DNA of 5,937 nucleotides. Origin: Emcibacteraceae bacterium. Its GTDB lineage: Bacteria > Pseudomonadota > Alphaproteobacteria > Sphingomonadales > Emcibacteraceae. The stretch is from positions 1 through 5,937 of the forward strand of contig JAESUD010000312.1 of the NCBI GenBank assembly GCA_016763335.1, written 5' to 3'. Shown here in pieces: positions 1 through 5,564 of the stretch (positions within the stretch are counted from its first letter, which is position 1; every line of letters starts with the position of its first letter). The notes under the pieces were generated by a model. It made no database searches, was not told where the DNA came from, and was given only the letters and a program-made list of their open reading frames with translations. The position numbers and the translations under genes are program-made.

Positions 1-1
1 G

Positions 2-346
2 GCAACAGCGACCGTCGATATTAAAACGCAAGTTGAAAATATTCAGGCCCAAACAAAAAGTGTTGTAGAGGCTATTGAAACTATTAAAATAACGGTGCAG
101 CAGGTGAGTGAAATTTCCACCTCAATTTCTGCTGCTGTCGAAGAACAGGGTTCCGCAACTCGTGAAATCAGCTCTAGTGTTCAAGAAGCGTCAAGAGGTG
201 CGCAGGAAGTATCGGCTTCAATATCCGAAATATTAAATGTTTCTACCGAGAATGGTGTAGTATGTAAGGATATTTCATCAGCATCTGACTTGCTGGTGTC
301 ACTTGCAAATGGCCTTAATGATGAAGTTAAAAAGATGCTTGAATAA
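2..346 (+). CDS. Methyl-accepting chemotaxis protein, C-terminal fragment (5' end outside window)
   Basis: The frame is open from base 2 with no stop until TAA at 344-346, so the gene starts left of the window and only its last 114 codons are seen. The protein is a long heptad-patterned helix with the signature of the MCP cytoplasmic signalling hairpin: ISTSISAAVEEQGSATREIS followed by SSVQEASRGAQEVSASISEI. This is the descending, adaptation-helix side of the hairpin, in the style common in Alphaproteobacteria (AAVEEQ, TREI, VQEA). In such receptors this region relays ligand state to the CheA/CheW array and carries Gln/Glu methylation sites for CheR/CheB. The tail ends in LNDEVKKMLE with no CheR-binding pentapeptide visible. 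Ligand domain, membrane segments and HAMP would lie upstream, so ligand and location cannot be told. A GTG at 95 is internal to the helix and is not the start. The gene ends about 20 bases before a terminator hairpin and converges on the flagellar gene to its right. Confidence 0.93.
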   Translation, partial: ATATVDIKTQVENIQAQTKSVVEAIETIKITVQQVSEISTSISAAVEEQGSATREISSSVQEASRGAQEVSASISEILNVSTENGVVCKDISSASDLLVSLANGLNDEVKKMLE

Positions 347-365
347 AAGGTTCTAATTTTATTTT

Positions 366-400
366 AAAAAAGCGGAATGTGTTTTTATGTTCCGCTTTTT
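366..400. terminator. Bidirectional rho-independent terminator between convergent genes
   Basis: An 11-bp perfect stem (367-377 pairing with 390-400, core GCGGAA/TTCCGC) closes a 12-base loop. The stem is flanked by an A tract on the left and a T tract on the right, so it reads as an intrinsic terminator in both directions. It lies 20 bases after the chemoreceptor stop. The last two bases of its right arm are also part of the minus-strand stop codon (399-401), so both convergent genes appear to end on the same hairpin. Confidence 0.85.
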
Positions 401-3400
401 ATATAAATAAACTGCTGCCTTGAGGAACTACAGAACTTATTCTTCTAAGACCATCCTGATAATTGGCAAGTTGCTTACGTAGATGCGCCGGGACGGGACC
501 ATCTGTCTTTCTTAAGGCATCCTTCTTTAATTGTTCGGCAATGGGATCATAGGTGAGGGAGCGGAATGCTGATTTCACGACGCTGATTGCGTATTCAAGT
601 TCTTGTGCAACAAAACGGGCATCGCGCTTATCTAATACTGAAAATCTATCATCTAGTTTAAAGGCAAACACGCCGCCAATTTTACTGATGTTGCTCTCTT
701 CTTCATCTTTTTCAAGATTAAAAAGTTCTTCGTTAGATAAAATTAAGGATGGCTCAAACCCAAGTTTCTTTAAGGCGTCCCGTTCTCCGCGTCCGGCGAT
801 GAGTTCTACACGTCCACCGTCTTTTGTCGCTATTCTCAGGCTATTCCCATAAGTGTCGAGCTTGGCTCGTTCGAATTCTTCTACTTCTTTAATACCATTT
901 CGTTCATTTTGTATCTGTTTAAGTTTTTCGGCAATGATGGCTTTTGCATCAAATTTCACCTCTTCTTCTTTATTCTTGCTGGTGCTGCTTCCGGAATTAT
1001 ATGAAACGGTGGTTTTTAAATAGCGGTAAGATGTTTGGTTTATCCGGGTGGACAATGTTCTATAGGTATCACCTTGTTTGATTTCAATTTTTTTAGTGAT
1101 CAGGTTGTTAATTTTTATATAAAAATAATCACCGGCACGGGCCGTTGTCTGGGTTTCTATTAATCTTTTTTCATCGTCCTCAAACTCGCCCATCGGAAGT
1201 CCAAGCTTGCTTAAAACAGATGTACCATTTGTGGCAAAAGCAATGCCAGTGGCGGCACGGTTTTCGGTAGCAAATCCTAATTGTTTTACCCAGCCGGTTG
1301 CCCCGGTTGTTCCGTCAATCTTCATGGCAAAACTATCGGTACCGCCGCGCAGTCCGTTACCGTCAACATCACCTGATGTGGTACCAGTTAAATATACATT
1401 GCCGCCGGATACTGCGATAGAACCGCTGCTATCGGTTTGATCACTGCCGATGAATTTCGTCCAGTCTGCCGTTGCACTTGCACCATTATCATCAAGGGCT
1501 AAAATAAAATTATCCAACCCGCCTAGTGGTGCGTCAATTTCCGTGCCGCCGCCAGACAGGCTGTTGTTACTGCTACCAGAAACATAAATGCGGCCGCCGT
1601 CAACCACGACTTTTCCAATTTCACTGCCCGAACCCATATCACCGAAATTATATGACCATATCGATGTGGAAAGGTCGTCTTTATCAAGCTTTTGTAAGAT
1701 AAAGTTTCCGTCTTCGTGACTTGCGACAATAATATTACCGTCCGCTGCGACAGCTATTCCTTGTCCAAAGTCCGAAATGGATGAACCAAATTTAACATAA
1801 TCTGCTTTTTTACCGCTATTTCCATCAATTTTAAGGACAAATACATCATCATTCCCTGTCGGTGTTTTAGTAGATAGTTCAATAGAATTCTGCTTGCCGG
1901 TAATATATACATTGCCGTCGCTATCTGTGGTGATTGATGTTGCTGCATCGGTGCCATAGCTGTCATTTAAATACATCCATTGCTGGGTGCCTACATTATT
2001 ATATTTAATCACAAAACTATCAAGGCCATCAAATACATTATTACTGACGGCTAATGGATCATTGCTTTTTGCTGTGGTTACTTTGTCAGCTTGTCCGGTA
2101 ATGATGATATTGTCATTGGCATCAACCGTTAAGGCATAACTATTTGCCTGCCCCTGACTTCCCACCAGTCTGCTCCAGAGGAACTTTCCGCTGGCATCAT
2201 ATTTATTTAAAAAGGCATCGCCAGTTTCAGATGTGTTTAGATGATTGGCAAAGCGGCCATCGGTTGCACCAACCGTATAATAGTTTCCGTAACTATCTGT
2301 TGCGATAGCATTTATTGTTGTTTTTGCAGCACCCAGTAACGGGTCATTATTTGCTGTTGATGCGCTTTCTTCGGGAACAAGTAATGCTTCCCCAACATTG
2401 GAAAAAAATGATTTATGAAAATCGTTATCTGCCTGTACATTTGCCAGATCGGAAAGCTTGGTAATAAAGGAGGTTGTCGGGACGTCGTTATCAACCAATT
2501 TAGTGGTTAGATCAATGGTGTTGACATTACCGGTTATATAGAGCGCAGGTTCTGTATCAGCAGCCGCAAAGCTTAGTTTTTCACTAAAGTTGGTTTTAAT
2601 TCTAAAGGCATATTTATCCGGTTCAACTTCTTCGGCAAAAAAACGTGTTTGAAATAAAGGTATTTCCTCACCTTCATCGTCGGTGGTTTTTATAGCTTGA
2701 ATTCTATTGTTTATCTGAGCAGTTAATACTTCAAAAGTTCTCTCATCCTCTGCTAGTGGTACTGTAATATTAAAATTTTCTGTAGTCTCAGTGATAACGC
2801 CGCTGGTGATTTTTTTTCGGGTGATGGTGATGGTGAAAGTTTCACCGCCTACCAGCTCTGAAATCGGATCATCCACTTTACCTTCGTGAATTACTGGTCC
2901 GACAAAATCATACTCTTTCTTGCCTAGTCCGGCGCGCGCAACCAAGCCGCCACTTTTTTCACCGTAAAGCAAAGTTAACTCATCAAATTTTTCAGTATTG
3001 ATGAAATCTTTAACCTGAGAAAAGCCAAGTCTAAACTGTTCTTCAAGGGCAGCCATTTTTCTATCGGATGTCCGTGGATCGCCAGCATATTCAGCGATGG
3101 TTTTTAGATCTTTTAAGGCGTTATAAAGGGCAAACAACCCTTTGCTGTCAATATCAAGGTCAGCATCTCGTACCAGATTATTAACTCTGTTTATAAATTC
3201 ATCCTTATTTTGAATGGATGAGTAATCTTTTTTTAGAAGTTTATATAAGGCGTTTGATGAAAGATTTTCTGATAACCGCTCGCGTTCAACAGCATTATCT
3301 TGTTCCCAGGGCGTGATCGCACTATTGGTATTACCGAGTGATACATTTGATGGTACAGACGGCAATGTCTGCAAGGATCTCGTTTGCTGTCTGGCAGAAT

Positions 3401-3461
3401 AATAAGAACCTAGTAGGTCGGCACCGAAATTAACGATCTGAAAACTATTTTCGTCTGACAT
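399..3461 (-). CDS. FlaEY-like flagellum-associated protein with SBBP beta-propeller repeats, 1020 aa
   Basis: Start chosen at ATG 3461, giving MSDENSFQIVNFGADLLGSY. It has a Shine-Dalgarno AGGGA 8 bases upstream and a sigma-54 promoter just before that. The open frame continues to 3566, but those 35 residues would begin upstream of the promoter. Layout by residue: 1-200 mostly helical and charged, with no signal peptide or membrane segment; 205-300 beta-rich, resembling the flagellin-IN/hook-associated fold (FTITI, then a helix with QINNRI); 383-751 a beta-propeller of SBBP-type repeats; 774-900 a second IN-like segment (AGDYFYIKIN, DTYRTLSTRIN, GERDALKKLGF) holding a Lys/Glu-rich helix at about 829-866; 935-1020 a helical end with VPAHLRKQLANYQDGLRRI. 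This order, with SVLSKLGLPMG joining propeller to IN segment, matches what I recall of the Caulobacter FlaEY family, annotated as a putative regulator of flagellin expression or filament assembly. The exact biochemical role of that family is unclear. The neighbouring chemoreceptor and the sigma-54 promoter support a motility role. The family call is from memory; the propeller is seen directly. Confidence 0.8.
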   Translation of the reverse strand: MSDENSFQIVNFGADLLGSYYSARQQTRSLQTLPSVPSNVSLGNTNSAITPWEQDNAVERERLSENLSSNALYKLLKKDYSSIQNKDEFINRVNNLVRDADLDIDSKGLFALYNALKDLKTIAEYAGDPRTSDRKMAALEEQFRLGFSQVKDFINTEKFDELTLLYGEKSGGLVARAGLGKKEYDFVGPVIHEGKVDDPISELVGGETFTITITRKKITSGVITETTENFNITVPLAEDERTFEVLTAQINNRIQAIKTTDDEGEEIPLFQTRFFAEEVEPDKYAFRIKTNFSEKLSFAAADTEPALYITGNVNTIDLTTKLVDNDVPTTSFITKLSDLANVQADNDFHKSFFSNVGEALLVPEESASTANNDPLLGAAKTTINAIATDSYGNYYTVGATDGRFANHLNTSETGDAFLNKYDASGKFLWSRLVGSQGQANSYALTVDANDNIIITGQADKVTTAKSNDPLAVSNNVFDGLDSFVIKYNNVGTQQWMYLNDSYGTDAATSITTDSDGNVYITGKQNSIELSTKTPTGNDDVFVLKIDGNSGKKADYVKFGSSISDFGQGIAVAADGNIIVASHEDGNFILQKLDKDDLSTSIWSYNFGDMGSGSEIGKVVVDGGRIYVSGSSNNSLSGGGTEIDAPLGGLDNFILALDDNGASATADWTKFIGSDQTDSSGSIAVSGGNVYLTGTTSGDVDGNGLRGGTDSFAMKIDGTTGATGWVKQLGFATENRAATGIAFATNGTSVLSKLGLPMGEFEDDEKRLIETQTTARAGDYFYIKINNLITKKIEIKQGDTYRTLSTRINQTSYRYLKTTVSYNSGSSTSKNKEEEVKFDAKAIIAEKLKQIQNERNGIKEVEEFERAKLDTYGNSLRIATKDGGRVELIAGRGERDALKKLGFEPSLILSNEELFNLEKDEEESNISKIGGVFAFKLDDRFSVLDKRDARFVAQELEYAISVVKSAFRSLTYDPIAEQLKKDALRKTDGPVPAHLRKQLANYQDGLRRISSVVPQGSSLFI
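1212..2324 (-). repeat. Array of about seven SBBP-type beta-propeller repeats inside the FlaEY-like protein
   Basis: Protein-level repeats with the pattern: hydrophobic strand, D..GN, hydrophobic strand ending in TG, variable loop, D.F..K.D, G, W, G. First strands fall near residues 386-398, 442-456 (TVDANDNIIITG), 509-522 (TTDSDGNVYITG), 568-581 (AVAADGNIIVAS), 617-629 (VVDGGRIYVSG), 681-693 (AVSGGNVYLTG) and 739-751 (AFATNGTSVLS). Matching second strands are near 415, 481, 539, 586, 650 and 709. Blade 4 is the shortest, with almost no loop. The last unit diverges after its first strand and runs into the second IN-like segment. Such propellers usually serve protein or surface binding and have no catalytic residues. 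The DNA itself is not a perfect repeat, which indicates old duplication. Confidence 0.8.
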
Positions 3462-3469
3462 AGTAAATT

Positions 3470-3474
3470 TCCCT
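3470..3474 (-). promoter_or_regulatory. Shine-Dalgarno deciding the FlaEY-like start at 3461
   Basis: On the minus strand AGGGA is followed by 8 bases and then ATG at 3461-3459. No comparable site precedes the other in-frame ATG codons at or below 3566, and this site lies within the leader predicted from the sigma-54 promoter. Confidence 0.75.
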
Positions 3475-3495
3475 AAAATATACATCATCTTTTGA

Positions 3496-3511
3496 TGCAA
3501 GTAACATGCCA
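3496..3511 (-). promoter_or_regulatory. Sigma-54 (RpoN) -24/-12 promoter of the FlaEY-like gene
   Basis: The minus strand reads TGGCATGTTACTTGCA. Against the sigma-54 consensus TGGCACG-N4-TTGCW, only one defined position differs (T for C in the first block), and the spacing of the invariant GG and GC pairs is exact. Transcription would begin near 3485, leaving a leader of about 24 bases with the Shine-Dalgarno inside it. In Alphaproteobacteria, sigma-54 with a FlbD-type activator drives middle and late flagellar genes, which fits the gene's proposed role. I could not identify a paired activator site further upstream (3512-3600). Confidence 0.82.
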
Positions 3512-3600
3512 TTTTCACGTGTTTTTCAGAAGCATGATTTATTCTCATAAAACAATGGATTATCAAGATAAAAACTCTTGTGAAATGGTTGATTTGTAAA

Positions 3601-3629
3601 TTTACAGGGTAATAAATGCCTGCTATTGT
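3601..3629 (+). promoter_or_regulatory. Candidate sigma-70 promoter of the kinase-peptidase-aminotransferase gene
   Basis: TTTACA (3601-3606, five of six to the -35 consensus), a 17-base spacer, then TATTGT (3624-3629, four of six to the -10 consensus). Transcription would start near 3636, about 30 bases before ATG 3667. The rest of the spacer is AT-rich, so a chance match is possible. Confidence 0.45.
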
Positions 3630-3655
3630 GGCTCAATGAGAAATAATTGCAGCAT

Positions 3656-3661
3656 AAGAGG
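3656..3661 (+). promoter_or_regulatory. Shine-Dalgarno for the gene starting at 3667
   Basis: AAGAGG lies 5 bases before ATG 3667. Together with the N-terminal homology starting within the first 20 codons, this fixes the start. Confidence 0.7.
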
Positions 3662-3666
3662 CCTTA

Positions 3667-4842
3667 ATGGAAGTATTTGAAAGCAAACCACCAGCATATT
3701 CTATTGATATATTGGAGAAAATTGTCACGGAGTTTTACGGGAAAACAGGCGATATTAAACCTCTTGTCAGTGAGCGGGACCAAAATGCGCGGGTAATCAC
3801 GGATGACGGTGAATTTGTCTTGAAAATCGCCAATAGTGCGGAGGATCCAGAGTTTCTTGATTTTCAAAACTCAGTACTGAACCATATTATAGATATTGAT
3901 CCGAGCCTTGCCGTTCCGGCTGTTGTTCAAGGAAATGACGGGCAGGAAATATTTCAATATGGTGAAAATGATGTTCGTTTGATTACTTTTCTAAAAGGCG
4001 ATATTTTTAATGATGCACCAAAATCTATCGCACTTTATGAAAACCTTGGGCGATTTATGGGACGATTTTCAACGGCCATGCAGGGCTTTGGCCATGCAAA
4101 AGCCCATCAACCGGATTTCTTATGGAATCTTGATGCTGCACTCAACTGTAAAAATTATATAAATGATGTCGTTGGTGATGATGTTAAAGAACTCGTTGGT
4201 TATTTTTACGAACGTTATGAAACATCTGTTGCCCCACGTCTTAAAAAAATGCGTTCAAGCGTTATTCATTCTGATGCTAATAACTTTAATTTAGTGGTTC
4301 AGGATGAACAGATAAGTGGACTTATTGATTTCGGTGATATGCTTTTTTCCAAGCAAATCAATGAACTCGCCATTACCCTAGGTTATGCGATGATGGATGT
4401 TGATGATTTATTTGCTACATCAAATGCCCTTATAAAAGGATATACAGGCGAATTTAACTTAACTGAAGACGAGCTTGAAATAGTTTTCGACCTTGCGTCT
4501 ATGCGTTTGGTGATGAGCATCCTTATCTCGTCTCATAGATCAATAAAAGCAAGTTCGAAGACACATAAAGAATATCTGCTAATCACCCAAGCCCCGGCAA
4601 TTAGAACCCTTAGAAAGGTCAAGAAGATTGGTCTTGGGTTTTTGGCAGCTTTCGCCCGTAAGGCAGGTGGTTACAGGGCAACCTCGACATATGATGCGCT
4701 TGTTACCTCATTAGAGGGTGTAAAAGCCGTTAATATGTTTGATTTGATCTTCATAGTGAACCAAGGGTGCTTTTTGATAATGTTATTGGTGCGCCGGGAA
4801 CTGAATTTATTCAGGAAGGCAAAAAACATCAAAAATGGGTGA
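3667..4842 (+). CDS. APH / hydroxylysine-kinase-type kinase domain, first piece of the broken fusion
   Basis: The frame opens with a good Shine-Dalgarno and encodes a protein-kinase-like small-molecule kinase of the APH superfamily. Seen by residue: LVSERDQNARVI near 33-44, the nucleotide-binding strand FVLKIAN with Lys53, the catalytic loop HSDANNFN with His201, Asp203 and Asn208, and the metal-binding DFGD at 221-224 followed by ELAITLGYAM. The family usually has HGD in the catalytic loop; Ser202 replaces the glycine here, while the acting Asp and Asn are kept. Genuine homology runs to about residue 359 (FD). The last 30 or so residues, hydrophobic and then basic (from LIFIVNQGCF to the TGA at 4840), are read in the wrong frame after the 5-bp duplication and are not a real membrane segment. 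Close relatives phosphorylate hydroxylysine, homoserine or choline-like substrates; the substrate here cannot be told. The protein has no signal peptide and should be cytoplasmic. Confidence 0.8.
   Translation: MEVFESKPPAYSIDILEKIVTEFYGKTGDIKPLVSERDQNARVITDDGEFVLKIANSAEDPEFLDFQNSVLNHIIDIDPSLAVPAVVQGNDGQEIFQYGENDVRLITFLKGDIFNDAPKSIALYENLGRFMGRFSTAMQGFGHAKAHQPDFLWNLDAALNCKNYINDVVGDDVKELVGYFYERYETSVAPRLKKMRSSVIHSDANNFNLVVQDEQISGLIDFGDMLFSKQINELAITLGYAMMDVDDLFATSNALIKGYTGEFNLTEDELEIVFDLASMRLVMSILISSHRSIKASSKTHKEYLLITQAPAIRTLRKVKKIGLGFLAAFARKAGGYRATSTYDALVTSLEGVKAVNMFDLIFIVNQGCFLIMLLVRRELNLFRKAKNIKNG
4738..4747 (+). other. 5-bp tandem duplication (TTTGA x2) causing a frameshift
   Basis: The sequence ATG TTTGA TTTGA TCTTCAT carries two exact adjacent copies of TTTGA. 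With both copies the kinase frame runs into TGA at 4840. With one copy the kinase frame passes smoothly into the M23 frame (FDLHSEPRVLFDN). The arrangement is what replication slippage would leave. Confidence 0.75.
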
Positions 4843-5564
4843 GGGATCATTTTGATCAAAATAATGTCCGGTATGGTCTCGGCACTTATGGTGAAAATCG
4901 CACATCATTTCTATTTGATGGTTTTGAAGGGGTCGGCAGCACAGATGCCCGGACAACACATCTTGCAATTGATATCTGGCTTAGGGCACCGGAAAAAATA
5001 TATGCACCGCTTTGCGGAAAAGTACAGAATATTGCCAGCAATGATATTGCCTTTGATTATGGAACAGTTTTAATATTAAGTCATAAAATAGCTGATGGGC
5101 CAGAATTTTATACTCTATATGGTCATTTAAACAAAGCTAGCACTGACCATTTAAAAGTCGGTGATGTGATAAATGCTGGCGATTATATCGCGACACTGGG
5201 TGATGTTGAAGAAAATGGTGGTTGGACGCCTCATCTTCATTTTCAATTGATATCTGATCTGATCGGTATTGATGACGGTGATTTTCCTGGAATTTGTTCA
5301 CCTTCAGTTTGGAATGTTTGGAAAGATATTTGTCCTGACCCAAATCTGATCATGGGGTTTATACCGGAAAGCTTTAAAAAGCCGGATACGACTATTGATG
5401 AAATGATGGATGAACGTAAACTTGTGCTGGCACCATCATTGAGTGTTGCTTACAAAAAACACCTGCATATAGTTCGTGGTTTTGGGGCATATTTATATGA
5501 TAGCTCAGGACGCGCATTTCTTGACTGTGTTAATAACATTACCCATGTTGGTCATTGTAATTAA
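4743..5564 (+). CDS. M23 peptidase-like domain plus start of aminotransferase, middle piece of the broken fusion
   Basis: Open from 4743, just after the TGA at 4740-4742 in this frame, to TAA 5562. No start codon with a ribosome site is apparent; the GTG at 4767 is the first formal start but has only a weak AAGG touching it. The M23 (LytM-type) fold is clear. RYGLGTYGENR leads in. HLAID (His at 4959, Asp at 4971) and PHLHFQ (His at 5232 and 5238) give the zinc ligands and catalytic His. Between them are the usual APLCGKV, TLYGHL and VGDVINAGD strands. M23 enzymes cut glycyl or peptide bonds, mostly in peptidoglycan outside the cytoplasm, yet nothing here would export this one, so its job within the fusion is unknown. 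From about 5409 the sequence becomes the aminotransferase N-terminus (ERKLVLAPSLSVAY, VRGFGAYLYDSSGRAFLD, NNITHVGHC) and is then cut by the stop codon. Likely not translated as it stands. Confidence 0.7.
   Translation, partial: FDLHSEPRVLFDNVIGAPGTEFIQEGKKHQKWVRDHFDQNNVRYGLGTYGENRTSFLFDGFEGVGSTDARTTHLAIDIWLRAPEKIYAPLCGKVQNIASNDIAFDYGTVLILSHKIADGPEFYTLYGHLNKASTDHLKVGDVINAGDYIATLGDVEENGGWTPHLHFQLISDLIGIDDGDFPGICSPSVWNVWKDICPDPNLIMGFIPESFKKPDTTIDEMMDERKLVLAPSLSVAYKKHLHIVRGFGAYLYDSSGRAFLDCVNNITHVGHCN
5562..5564 (+). other. In-frame premature TAA inside the aminotransferase GHxHP motif
   Basis: Codons read GTT GGT CAT TGT AAT TAA CAT GTG GTA, where class III aminotransferases have VGHxHPxVV. The two codons expected for His-Pro are AAT TAA, and alignment resumes at once with HVVKAIAAQAGKLNTNSRYL in the same frame. 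TAA differs from every proline codon at two or more positions, so more than one substitution occurred here. Confidence 0.8.

Noticed and set aside
553..1440. Plus-strand open frames at 553-852 and 1207-1440
   Set aside because: They lie antisense within the FlaEY-like gene; their Ser/Pro-rich or low-complexity translations reflect the opposite strand's codon use, and no start signals were seen.
3516..3521. CACGTG palindrome as a regulator site in the divergent spacer
   Set aside because: Only a 6-bp core with non-matching flanks; too short to support a call.
3462..3566. N-terminal extension of the large minus-strand frame by 35 residues
   Set aside because: It would start upstream of the sigma-54 promoter and has no Shine-Dalgarno; the sequence is unlike a signal peptide, and the protein homology begins at MSDENSF.
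4770..4776. Programmed -1 frameshift at C TTT TTG to join the kinase and M23 frames
   Set aside because: The P-site slip would mispair in the first codon position, I saw no clear stimulatory stem or internal Shine-Dalgarno, and the exact 5-mer duplication 25 bases upstream explains the break without special decoding.
4747..4842. Hydrophobic C-terminal segment (IFIVNQGCFLIMLLV) of the kinase as a membrane anchor
   Set aside because: It is out-of-frame translation after the duplication; the overlapping frame carries the family sequence.
5562..5564. Stop-codon readthrough or a reassigned TAA
   Set aside because: TAA ends the chemoreceptor and the FlaEY-like gene normally in this window, there is no sign of a readthrough context, and a second lesion in the same gene favours decay or sequence error.
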